Part shown: positions 8,217 to 15,863 of the stretch, in pieces | Position numbering within the stretch: the first letter of the stretch is position 1 | Layout: the number at the start of each line of letters is the position of its first letter | Assembly: GCA_035575715.1 (NCBI GenBank) | Contig: DATLXN010000026.1 | Coordinates: 1 to 64,000, forward strand | Length of the DNA stretch: 64,000 nt | Direction: 5' to 3' | Origin: JACCSI01 sp035575715 | GTDB lineage: Bacteria; Acidobacteriota; Vicinamibacteria; Vicinamibacterales; UBA2999 | Notes under the pieces: generated by a model | Databases searched by the model: none | The model's input: only the letters and a program-made list of their open reading frames with translations | What the model was told of the DNA's origin: nothing | Made by a program: the position numbers and the translations under genes

Positions 8217-8899
8217 ATCCCCGCGTTTCGGTCGTCATCCCGGCGCTCAACGAGGCGGCGTCGATCGGGCTGGTGCTTCGCGATCTCCCGCGTGAGATCG
8301 TGTCCGAAGTCATCGTCGTCGATGGCGGCTCGAGCGATGGCACTCCCGAGGTGGCGACGGCCGCCGGGGCCACGGTGATCGTCGAACGACAGCGCGGCTA
8401 CGGCCGTGCCTGTCGCCGTGGCCTGCACCACGCCACTCAACCGGACATCGTGGTGTTTCTCGACGCCGATTACAGCGACCGGCCTCAGGAGATCGTTCGC
8501 TTGATCGCGCCAATCGTCAGCGGCGCGGCCGACATGGTCGTCGGTTCGCGGCTCGACGGGGCCTTGCAGCCCGGGGCGCTGCCATGGCACTCGCGGGTCG
8601 GCAACCGACTGGCCGCCTGGCTGATGGGGGCGGCCTACAAGGTGACGCTGACCGACCTCGGTCCGTTCCGCGCCGTCCGCTACGACCTGGTGCGGACGAT
8701 GCCGCTGCTCGAGGATACCTACGGCTGGCCGGTGGAGATGATTGCGCGGCTGGCGCGCGACGGACATCGCGTGGTGGAAGTGCCGGTGAGCTATCATCCG
8801 CGCATCGGCACCTCGAAGATCACCGGCACCGTTCGCGGCTCGCTCGGCGCCGCGTGGTACATCTTCACCCGCATCGTTCGCTATCGTCTGGCGTCGTGA
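8213..8899 (+). CDS. Family 2 glycosyltransferase
   Basis: The protein has 228 residues, starting at GTG 8213, which overlaps the DoxX-like stop codon (GTGA); GTG 8207 and 8210 are alternatives. It has the GT-A fold signature VSVVIPALNEAASIG, EVIVVDGGSSDGT and the metal-binding DAD at residues 84-86. It resembles polyprenyl-phosphate mannosyl/glucosyltransferases of the DPM1 type but lacks C-terminal membrane helices. The next two genes follow with short overlaps, so DoxX-like, GT2, TIGR04282-like and GT87-like genes probably form one operon that builds or transfers a glycan. Confidence 0.85.
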   Translation: MNPRVSVVIPALNEAASIGLVLRDLPREIVSEVIVVDGGSSDGTPEVATAAGATVIVERQRGYGRACRRGLHHATQPDIVVFLDADYSDRPQEIVRLIAPIVSGAADMVVGSRLDGALQPGALPWHSRVGNRLAAWLMGAAYKVTLTDLGPFRAVRYDLVRTMPLLEDTYGWPVEMIARLARDGHRVVEVPVSYHPRIGTSKITGTVRGSLGAAWYIFTRIVRYRLAS

Positions 8900-9573
8900 G
8901 CGTGGCCTCCGTCGATCAGTTGCTCGTCGTCATGGCCAAGGCGCCGCGTGCCGGCCACGCCAAGACGCGACTGGCGGCGGCCGGGTTCACCGCCGATCAG
9001 GTAGTGGCGCTCTATCGCAGCCTGATGGAAGACACGCTCGCCCTCGCCGCCTCGCTCGAGCAGGTGCGAGTGGCGGTGATGTGCCCGTCAGGTGACGCGG
9101 CGGCGATTGCCGCCTGGCTCGGTCCCGAACTCGACATCATCGAGCAGCCCGGTGCCGGCCTTGCCGATGCCCTCGAGGCGACCTTAGGCCTGTTTGCCTC
9201 ACGGCAGGCCAGCCGCATCATCGCCCTCAATGCCGACTCGCCACACCTGCCGGCGGCGGTGCTCATGCGCGCCTTCGACTCGCTGGGCGCGCACGACCTA
9301 GTCGTCGGTCCGACCGACGATGGCGGGTATTACCTCGTGGGGGCGCGCAGTCCGCATCCGGGGTTGTTTGAGCGATCGGCCCTTGGGACCGGGCGCGCGC
9401 TCGACGATCTGCTGGCGCGTGCGCGCGAGCACGGGTTGCGGGTGGCCTCGACCGATGCCTGGTACGACGTCGACGTCGGCCACGACGTGGAACGCCTCGA
9501 GGCGGAACTGGCCAGCGGTTCAGTCGTCGCGCCGCGCACTCACTCGCTGCTGGCGACATGGCGCGGACGCTGA
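8896..9573 (+). CDS. TIGR04282-like glycosyl/nucleotidyltransferase
   Basis: The protein has 225 residues, starting at GTG 8896 (4-nt GTGA overlap with the GT2 gene). The motifs VVMAKAPRAGHAKTRLA, ALNADSPHLP and GPTDDGGYYLVG are diagnostic of the DUF2064/TIGR04282 family, a GT-A-like transferase first noticed beside radical SAM genes and now named for arsenosugar biosynthesis. Here the nearby radical SAM protein is not the usual ArsS type, and no ArsM methyltransferase is present, so arsenosugar synthesis should not be assumed. Confidence 0.8.
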   Translation: MSVASVDQLLVVMAKAPRAGHAKTRLAAAGFTADQVVALYRSLMEDTLALAASLEQVRVAVMCPSGDAAAIAAWLGPELDIIEQPGAGLADALEATLGLFASRQASRIIALNADSPHLPAAVLMRAFDSLGAHDLVVGPTDDGGYYLVGARSPHPGLFERSALGTGRALDDLLARAREHGLRVASTDAWYDVDVGHDVERLEAELASGSVVAPRTHSLLATWRGR

Positions 9574-10910
9574 CATCGCCCGGACGGATCTTCCTGGGGC
9601 TCGGAGTGGCGCTTGCCGGACTGTTCCTGAGCCTGGCGTGGAGCGGCGCTCGTATTGGTGCCACGGGCCACTTGATGCGGCTCGGTGCCGCGGCCGGCGT
9701 CTACGGCATCGCGCTGCTGCTGCTGGCTCGCGGGCGCCATCCTGGGACGCCGATACTGCTGGTCTGCCTGGGGCTGGCGCTGGCGGCGCGGGCGCCGCTG
9801 GTGGTCAAGCCGGCCGGCCGGCAGGACGATACGCACCGCTACCTCTGGGACGCGCGACTGCAGCGCGCGGGACTCAATCCCTACCTCGTCCGACCCGACG
9901 ACCCGTCGGTTGCCTGGCTGCACACGACGGCTACACGGTCGATGAACAACCAGGACGTGCCCAGTCCCTATCCTCCGGGCGCGCAGTACTTCTTTCGCTT
10001 CGTCACCGCGATCAGCGAATCGGCCGTGGCGATCAAGGCAGCGCTCGTCGTCGCCGAGTGCGTGACGGTGCTGGCGTTGTGGTGGTGGCTGCGTGTGCGC
10101 GAGTTCGATCCGGCGTGGACACTCGCTTACGCCTGGCATCCAGTGGTGATTCTCGAGACTGCCGGTGGGGGACATCTCGATGCCCTCGGCGTCATGTTCC
10201 TGGTGGTGGCGGCTGCGACCCTCTCGCGTGGCTGGCGGCTGGCGGCGGCGCTTGCCATGGCGGCCAGCGTGTCGATCAAGCTGCTGCCGGTGGTGCTGGC
10301 TCCGCTCATCATCCGGCGAGTGCGTCCGTGGCAGGCCGCACTCGGCGGTCTGTGTCTCGCGGCGGCGTACGTGCCGTTCATGGATGGCTGGCGCATACCC
10401 GTCGGGTCACTGGGTGCGGTAGTGGACCGGTTTCGCTTTAACCAGCTGGGGTTCGACCTGATCATGCCGGTGGTCGGCGCGCATCCGGCCGCGGCCGTGG
10501 CGCTCGCCGCCGGCCTCGCCCTCTCATGGCTGCTCAGTCGAGAGCCCGCGGGCCGGCGAACTGGCGGGTCGACCGTACCAGACGTCGTAGGGTCGGGGCC
10601 GAGCCCGGCGGCATGGGCCTGGCCGATGGCCGCGTCGCTGCTGCTGGCGCCGATGATCTACCCGTGGTACCTGATCTGGCTCGTGCCGTTTGCCGTCACG
10701 CTCGCCACCGTCCCGCTCCTGGTGTGGAGCCTGGCGGTGCTGCTGGTCTATCGGGTGTGGGCGATCGCAGCGGCCGGCGGCCCCTGGGAGGTACCGCCGT
10801 CGCTGCTGGCGTGGGAATACGGTCTGGTCCTGGCCGCCGGTGTCGTGGTGGTGCTCATCGGCCGGCGAGCGGCAGCACGACGGAGAACGACAGCGGCGTG
10901 TCCCGACTAG
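9558..10910 (+). CDS. GT87-like polytopic glycosyltransferase
   Basis: The protein has 450 residues; ATG 9558 lies inside the end of the previous gene (16-nt overlap). It has about ten hydrophobic helices. The first large loop has DDTHRYLWDARLQRAGLNPY and SPYPPGAQYFF, matching GT-C mannosyltransferases of the GT87/PimE type, where the acidic pair after the first helices is catalytic. The likely donor is a polyprenyl-phosphate sugar, possibly made by the upstream GT2 enzyme. The stop codon overlaps that of the convergent dehydrogenase gene by 3 nt. Confidence 0.8.
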   Translation: MARTLTSPGRIFLGLGVALAGLFLSLAWSGARIGATGHLMRLGAAAGVYGIALLLLARGRHPGTPILLVCLGLALAARAPLVVKPAGRQDDTHRYLWDARLQRAGLNPYLVRPDDPSVAWLHTTATRSMNNQDVPSPYPPGAQYFFRFVTAISESAVAIKAALVVAECVTVLALWWWLRVREFDPAWTLAYAWHPVVILETAGGGHLDALGVMFLVVAAATLSRGWRLAAALAMAASVSIKLLPVVLAPLIIRRVRPWQAALGGLCLAAAYVPFMDGWRIPVGSLGAVVDRFRFNQLGFDLIMPVVGAHPAAAVALAAGLALSWLLSREPAGRRTGGSTVPDVVGSGPSPAAWAWPMAASLLLAPMIYPWYLIWLVPFAVTLATVPLLVWSLAVLLVYRVWAIAAAGGPWEVPPSLLAWEYGLVLAAGVVVVLIGRRAAARRRTTAACPD

Positions 10911-12445
10911 CGCCCGCCCAGCGTGGGCATGTGGAACGCCGACGTCTGCACGTCGTCTTTGACCCAGCGCGTCGTCACCGCCTTGGTACGGGTGTAGAAG
11001 TAGATGCCTTCCATGCCGTGCACATGCAGGTCGCCGAACAGCGACTGCTTCCAGCCGCCGAAAGAATAGAAGGCCATCGGCACGGGAATCGGCACGTTGA
11101 TGCCGACCATGCCGACCTCGATCTCGTCTTCGAACTTGCGTGCCGCGCCACCTGAACTGGTGAACAGGGCGACGCCGTTGCCGTAAGGATTGCGGTTGAC
11201 CAGCGCGATGGCTTCGTCGAGCGAGGCCGCGCGTAAGACAATGAGCACGGGGCCGAAGATCTCGTCCTGGTAGATCGACATCGCAGGCATCACCTGATCG
11301 AACAGTGAGGGCCCAAGGAAAAAGCCGCGTTCGTGTCCGGCCACCTGCAGCGCCCGGCCGTCGACCACCAGCGTTGCACCCTCCGAGACGCCGGCATCGA
11401 CGTAGCCCTTCACCCTGTCGCGGTGTGCGCCGGTCACCAGCGGGCCCATGTCCATTCCCTCGGCAAGGCTCGGCCCGGTCTTCAGCCGCCGGGCGCGTTC
11501 CGCGATCTTCTCGACCAATGGATCGGCGGCGTCACCGACGGCGACGACGGCGGAGATCGCCATGCAGCGTTCGCCCGCCGAACCGTATGCGGCGCCGATG
11601 AGCGCGTCGGCGGTGAAGTCGAGATCGGCGTCGGGCATCACCACCGCGTGGTTCTTCGCCCCGCCCAGGGCCTGCACCCGCTTGCCGTTGGCCGCGGCGG
11701 TCGCATAGATGTACTTGGCGATCGGTGTCGAGCCGACGAACGACACCGCGGCAATCCCCGGGTGATGCAGGATGGCGTCCACCGCTTCCTTGTCACCATG
11801 AACGACGTTGAAGACGCCATCGGGCAGGCCGCTTTCCTTGAGCAGTTCCGCGATGCGAATGCTGGGCGAGGGGTCCTTCTCCGACGGCTTGAGGATGAAG
11901 GTGTTGCCGCAGGCCAGCGCCATCGGGAACATCCACATCGGCACCATCGCAGGGAAGTTGAAGGGCGTGATGCCGGCGCAGACGCCGACCGGCTGCAACC
12001 GTGAATGCGCGTCGACGTCGCGGCCGACGCTGCCGGAGTGCTCGCCTTTGAGCAGATGCGGAACGCCGATGGCAAACTCCACCACCTCGATGCCGCGCTG
12101 CACTTCACCCATCGCGTCGAGAAACACCTTGCCGTGTTCTTCGCAGATGAGCGCGGCGAGCTCCTTCTGATGCTGCTCCATCAGCTCGCGGAAGCGGCTG
12201 AGGATGCGCGCGCGCCGCAGCGGCGGTGTCGCCCGCCACTCGGGCAGGGCGGCGCTAGCGGCGCGGACAGCGGCGTCGATGTCGGCCGCCTGGGCAAATG
12301 GCACGCGGCGGATCACCGCGCCGGTGCTGGGATTGGTGATCTCGCCTTGGCGCGAGCTCTCGGATGCGACGGCCTGCCCGCCAATCCACAGGGGCACAGT
12401 GGTAGCGCGGGTTTCGGAGGCGGGGGCGGCAACGCTGGTCGACAT
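10907..12445 (-). CDS. mmsA: Methylmalonate-semialdehyde dehydrogenase (CoA-acylating)
   Basis: The protein has 512 residues of the aldehyde dehydrogenase superfamily. MMSDH-specific features are ITPFNFPAMVPMWMFP at about 159-174, ALGGAKNHAVVMPDAD at about 259-274 (no glutamate general base where other ALDHs have one) and catalytic C294 in GSAGERCMA. The enzyme converts methylmalonate semialdehyde plus CoA and NAD to propionyl-CoA and CO2 in valine, thymine and myo-inositol breakdown. No other valine-catabolism gene is in the window. A GATAAT box lies 8 nt upstream of the ATG, so the gene is probably monocistronic. Confidence 0.93.
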   Translation of the reverse strand: MSTSVAAPASETRATTVPLWIGGQAVASESSRQGEITNPSTGAVIRRVPFAQAADIDAAVRAASAALPEWRATPPLRRARILSRFRELMEQHQKELAALICEEHGKVFLDAMGEVQRGIEVVEFAIGVPHLLKGEHSGSVGRDVDAHSRLQPVGVCAGITPFNFPAMVPMWMFPMALACGNTFILKPSEKDPSPSIRIAELLKESGLPDGVFNVVHGDKEAVDAILHHPGIAAVSFVGSTPIAKYIYATAAANGKRVQALGGAKNHAVVMPDADLDFTADALIGAAYGSAGERCMAISAVVAVGDAADPLVEKIAERARRLKTGPSLAEGMDMGPLVTGAHRDRVKGYVDAGVSEGATLVVDGRALQVAGHERGFFLGPSLFDQVMPAMSIYQDEIFGPVLIVLRAASLDEAIALVNRNPYGNGVALFTSSGGAARKFEDEIEVGMVGINVPIPVPMAFYSFGGWKQSLFGDLHVHGMEGIYFYTRTKAVTTRWVKDDVQTSAFHMPTLGGR

Positions 12446-12453
12446 AAGTTCGG

Positions 12454-12462
12454 ATTATCGCA
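12454..12462 (-). promoter_or_regulatory. Extended -10 box for mmsA
   Basis: On the minus strand the sequence reads TGCGATAAT, a TGn-extended -10 element, followed by 8 nt and the mmsA ATG. No Shine-Dalgarno sequence is visible. Confidence 0.45.
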
Positions 12463-12576
12463 CTTCAACCCCGGTGAGGTGCACCCGGAAGCGGCACCAC
12501 CCGCCGTTTCTCACCGTCGCCCGGTCGCGGCTTCCACTAGCCGTGCTTGCGCGTGTGGCGGTTCGTCTCCTGGCAT

Positions 12577-13143
12577 CTAATGGTCGAACGCCACGCGCCG
12601 TTCTTCAAGACGCGTCAGTATCTCCGGCGCTTCTTTTAGTTCCACCAGTGGCGCCAGTTGCATGCGCACGAAGCCCCAGTCGATTTGCCCGCTCTGACGA
12701 ATGATGATGCCATCCACGTCGACCCAGTCTTTCGGCCGGTCCGCGAATGCCTTCAGGATGATCAAATCTTCAGCGGAACACGTCTGCAGCGAAACGTCGG
12801 GGGGATAGGTAAAGCGGCTCGAGCGGTTGACGGCCGTTTCTTCGAAGGGCAATCCACCGAAGGCGATGTCGAGACCCACACCGGACTCTGCTTGTAGCAG
12901 CAACACGCGATTCTCACGCGCAAAGGCCGCCGCGTGATCGATACGAGGTTCGAAATGCCCAAGCAGGGCGGAGATAAACCGATCTTCGCCGCCGAACCCG
13001 GTGAGCAGCGTCAAATCAACGTCGACCGTCTCGCGCGGTTCGCCCCAACGCAGCACGGCGAGGCCGCCGATGAAACAAAAGCGCCAACCTTCGCGCGCGC
13101 ACACCGATTGAATCTGCGCGGCAGCGCCGATCACCGCATTCAC
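12577..13143 (-). CDS. Nucleotidyltransferase-like protein (second gene of a coupled pair)
   Basis: The protein has 188 residues starting at GTG 13143, whose codon overlaps the upstream gene's TGA (GTGA). The longer open frame to 13404 is an alternative-frame extension through that gene. Residues about 22-45 read CFIGGLAVLRWGEPRETVDVDLTLL: a GG followed by an acidic DVDL, the arrangement of minimal or AbiEii-like nucleotidyltransferases. A later segment (SAEDLIILKAFADRPKDWVDVDGII) is also typical of nucleotidyltransferase toxins that modify RNA. A toxin role is inference; the coupled small gene upstream would be the candidate partner. Confidence 0.7.
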   Translation of the reverse strand: MNAVIGAAAQIQSVCAREGWRFCFIGGLAVLRWGEPRETVDVDLTLLTGFGGEDRFISALLGHFEPRIDHAAAFARENRVLLLQAESGVGLDIAFGGLPFEETAVNRSSRFTYPPDVSLQTCSAEDLIILKAFADRPKDWVDVDGIIIRQSGQIDWGFVRMQLAPLVELKEAPEILTRLEERRVAFDH

Positions 13144-13397
13144 GCGTGGCGCAACTTCCGCAGCCAGCGCTGCTGTTCGATCAAGCCCGATGTGTCTTTC
13201 GGCGCGCGCGGGGCGATTCGGTAATTGGCGGGGCCGCAGAGCAAGGCGATGGCCGCGTAAGAATCCAGCGCGCGCAGTTCGTCGCGGCGGATGGCCTCGA
13301 GTCGGGGTCCAGCGGCTTGCCATCCCTTGACCCACCGACGCGCCACCGCGACCTGCTCGGCCGACCATGAAGTGAGTGCTGACGGTTCGGTGGCCAC
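13140..13397 (-). CDS. Small protein coupled to the nucleotidyltransferase
   Basis: The product has 85 residues (86 if the GTG at 13400 is used). I prefer GTG 13397 because a TAGAAT -10 box ends exactly 6 nt upstream, matching the leaderless pattern of this window. The protein is helical and basic (VAVARRWVKGWQ, RDELRALDSYAAIALL, LIEQQRWLRKLRHA), with no family I recognise and no DNA-binding motif. Its stop overlaps the nucleotidyltransferase start by 4 nt, as in type II toxin-antitoxin operons. It could be an antitoxin or a helical partner protein comparable to the MNT/HEPN arrangement, but no HEPN RxxxxxH motif is evident. Confidence 0.6.
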   Translation of the reverse strand: MATEPSALTSWSAEQVAVARRWVKGWQAAGPRLEAIRRDELRALDSYAAIALLCGPANYRIAPRAPKDTSGLIEQQRWLRKLRHA

Positions 13398-13403
13398 CAC
13401 TCA

Positions 13404-13409
13404 ATTCTA
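13404..13409 (-). promoter_or_regulatory. -10 box (TAGAAT) for the small-protein/nucleotidyltransferase pair
   Basis: On the minus strand TAGAAT is followed by TGAGTG and then the GTG at 13397, a 6-nt gap with no Shine-Dalgarno sequence. Confidence 0.5.
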
Positions 13410-13501
13410 GCCCGTCACAGGTGGACGATTGTGACCTGCGTGGCTGGTCGCTGATGTTCCGCGAAATCCTTTTGACCTTTCGACATGGCGGTTGTGGCAG
13501 C

Positions 13502-13507
13502 TACACT
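13502..13507 (+). promoter_or_regulatory. -10 box (TACACT) for the M20 peptidase gene
   Basis: TACACT ends 6 nt before GTG 13514. This supports GTG 13514 as the start and predicts a leaderless mRNA. Confidence 0.55.
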
Positions 13508-13513
13508 GCGCCG

Positions 13514-15034
13514 GTGCACACACCAACGCGTCTCGCCACCGCTGCACTCGTTGCCGTCTGCGCCGGCGCCGCGCTCACGGCAGCTCCATCAGCGGCGGTC
13601 CTCAACGTCCGCGCCTGGCGCGAAACCCGCGAGCGGCAGATCGTCGGCGAGCTGATGCGCCTGGTCGCACTGCCGAATATTGCGTCCAATCGCGCCGATA
13701 TCGCCAGGAACGCCGACCTCCTCACGACGATGTTCGAGGCGCGCAACTTCAACGTCATGCGCGTCGAGACACCCGGCTCGCCTGTGTTGATCGCCAGACG
13801 CGACATCGCCAACGCGCGTGGCACGTTGCTCTTCTACTTTCACTACGACGGCCAGCCGTCGGACCCCAAGGCATGGACCCGCGGCGGGCCCTTCGCGCCG
13901 GTGGTGATGTCAGGACCGAACCTGTTCCCACTTGAGACGACGTCAACGACGCTCAATCCTGAACTGCGGGTCTACGGTCGATCGACATCTGACGACAAAG
14001 GCCCCATCGTCGCGTTGCTTGCCGCCGTTGACGGCCTGGCCGCCACGAAGGCATCACCGGCCTGGAACCTGCGCATCGTCCTTGACGGCGAAGAGGAAGC
14101 CGGGTCGCCGAATTTTGGCGCTGCGATGAAACAGCACGCCGCCGACGTGCGCGCCGATATCGCGGTCGTCGTCGATAGTCCCCGCCACCCGAGCGGACTC
14201 CCGACGGTGTTTTACGGCAGCCGCGGCACGTCTGGCGCGGTGATCACGGTGTACGGCGCCGTGACCGATCTGCACAGCGGCAACTACGGCAACTTTACGA
14301 CCGACCCGACGATGGCGTTGGCCAAGCTGCTGGCGTCGATGAAGGACGACAACGGCAACGTCCGGATCAAGAACTTCACGGACGGTGTTGTGCCGCTCAC
14401 GCCTGCCGAACACCGGGCGATCGGCGAGTTGCCCAACGTCGACGCGAAATTGCTCGAACAGTTTGGCCTGATGCAAGCCGAGCATCCGGACAGCCGCATC
14501 GAATTGCAGCACAACCACCCCACGCTGAGCATCACCGGAATCGAATCAGGTGCGGTCAGCGCCGGTGCACGCTCGGCGATACCCGGGAGCGCCTCAGCAC
14601 GTGTCGAGATGCGGCTGGTCAAAGGCCTTGACGCGCAAACGCAGTTCGATCGCCTGGTTGCGCACATTCGCGAGCAGGGCTTCCATGTGACTGACACCGA
14701 ACCCGATCGACAAACGCGTCGCGCCCACCGGCGCATTGCGCGAGTCACGCGGACCGGTGGCGGGTTTCCTGTCGCCAAGGCGTCGCTTGAAGATCCTCGC
14801 ACGGCTCCCGTCGTCAGCGCCATTCGGTCGCTCGATCAACGCCTCGCGCAGATGCCGACGATTGGTGGCAGCCTGCCGTTTGCCACGTTCAGCGAAACGT
14901 TGGCGTTGCCGACGATCGGGCTGGCGATTGTCAATTTCGACAACAACCAGCACGGCCCTGATGAGAATCTTCGGCTCGGTAATCTCTGGGACGGCATCGA
15001 CATATTCGCCGCGCTGTTGACGATGAGCCGGTAA
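13514..15034 (+). CDS. Secreted M20 family metallopeptidase
   Basis: The protein has 506 residues from GTG 13514, which gives a proper signal peptide (residues 1-28, ending APSAA); longer in-frame starts would bury it. M20 zinc-site motifs are visible: FYFHYDGQPSD with H110 and D112, the bridging aspartate in GRSTSDDKGP, the catalytic glutamate in DGEEEAGSPNF and a late histidine in NNQHGPDEN. The family removes residues from peptides or hydrolyses dipeptides and acyl-amino acids with two metal ions. The gene stands alone, with the TPR gene 52 bp downstream. Confidence 0.88.
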   Translation: MHTPTRLATAALVAVCAGAALTAAPSAAVLNVRAWRETRERQIVGELMRLVALPNIASNRADIARNADLLTTMFEARNFNVMRVETPGSPVLIARRDIANARGTLLFYFHYDGQPSDPKAWTRGGPFAPVVMSGPNLFPLETTSTTLNPELRVYGRSTSDDKGPIVALLAAVDGLAATKASPAWNLRIVLDGEEEAGSPNFGAAMKQHAADVRADIAVVVDSPRHPSGLPTVFYGSRGTSGAVITVYGAVTDLHSGNYGNFTTDPTMALAKLLASMKDDNGNVRIKNFTDGVVPLTPAEHRAIGELPNVDAKLLEQFGLMQAEHPDSRIELQHNHPTLSITGIESGAVSAGARSAIPGSASARVEMRLVKGLDAQTQFDRLVAHIREQGFHVTDTEPDRQTRRAHRRIARVTRTGGGFPVAKASLEDPRTAPVVSAIRSLDQRLAQMPTIGGSLPFATFSETLALPTIGLAIVNFDNNQHGPDENLRLGNLWDGIDIFAALLTMSR

Positions 15035-15086
15035 GTCCCACGGCTGAGATGTGAGAGAATTGATGCCGGATCCGACGAAACATTAA

Positions 15087-15830
15087 ATGAAGCAATCAGA
15101 ACGACATCACTTAAAAGATAACGAGTTGGCGTTAGCTCTCGGGCAAGCCAACATGTGGGCCGGCCGCAATCAACGCACGCTGATGTTGACCATCGCCGGC
15201 GTGGTTCTTCTCATCGTCGCAGCCGTTGGTTTCGTGACCTGGCGTAATAGTCAGGACGCCAAAGCGCGCACGCTGTTGGCGGAAGCGATGGTCGTCCAGG
15301 AGGCTCGCGTCGCCCCGGTCGTCGCACCCGATCCCGCAGCGCCTGGGACGCCGGCGACACCGCCGGCGCTCCAGCCTGGCACCTACCCAACGGAACGGGC
15401 AAAACTCGAAGCGGCGTTGCCAAAATACATGACGGCAGCGGACCGCTATCCAGGCAGCGACGCTGGACAAACCGCCCGGTATCATGCGGCATCGATTCTG
15501 GTCGGCCTCGGCCGGTTTGATGAAGCGGTCCAGCAGTACGACCGCGTCATCGCTGATGCCTCGGGCTTGTTGCCGCAGATGGCGCGGCTCGGCAAGGCCG
15601 AAGCGCAGTTGCGCGCCACCAAATACGACGCGGCGATCGGCAGCTTCAAAGAGCTGTCCGAGCGCACCGACCTGAATGTGCCGAAGGAAGCGCTGCTGCT
15701 CGAGCTCGCGCGTGCCTATCGGTTAGCGGGGAAGGGTGACGATGCGCGCAAGACCCTGACGCAGATCGTCGAACAGCACGCCGCATCGCCGTTTGCCGCC
15801 GAGGCGAAGACCGAGTTGGCGAAAATGTGA
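15087..15830 (+). CDS. Membrane-anchored tetratricopeptide repeat protein (YfgM-like)
   Basis: The protein has 247 residues. A short cytoplasmic N-terminus is followed by one membrane segment at about residues 33-53 (LTIAGVVLLIVAAVGFV), a proline/alanine-rich linker (about 75-100) and four or so TPR units (YHAASILVGLGRFDEAVQQYDRVI, LLLELARAYRLAGKGDDARKTL). The layout is that of YfgM/Tetratricopeptide_2 proteins that work at the periplasmic side of the Sec translocon with PpiD. No ppiD or der gene is adjacent. The gene ends at a GATC-octad repeat shared with the convergent lipoprotein gene. Confidence 0.75.
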   Translation: MKQSERHHLKDNELALALGQANMWAGRNQRTLMLTIAGVVLLIVAAVGFVTWRNSQDAKARTLLAEAMVVQEARVAPVVAPDPAAPGTPATPPALQPGTYPTERAKLEAALPKYMTAADRYPGSDAGQTARYHAASILVGLGRFDEAVQQYDRVIADASGLLPQMARLGKAEAQLRATKYDAAIGSFKELSERTDLNVPKEALLLELARAYRLAGKGDDARKTLTQIVEQHAASPFAAEAKTELAKM

Positions 15831-15831
15831 G

Positions 15832-15863
15832 GATCTGGCGATCATCAGATCACCAGATCACTC
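15832..15863. repeat. GATC octad repeat A (4 units)
   Basis: Four 8-bp units in register: GATCTGGC, GATCATCA, GATCACCA, GATCACTC. The first seven bases GATCTGG pair with CCAGATC at 15853-15859, so the element can form a hairpin between two convergent genes. The spelling matches element B at 47972-48104. Confidence 0.7.

Noticed and set aside
6611..10910. Arsenosugar biosynthesis cluster
   Set aside because: Only the TIGR04282-like gene fits; ArsM and the ArsS-type radical SAM protein with Cys-rich C-terminus are absent.
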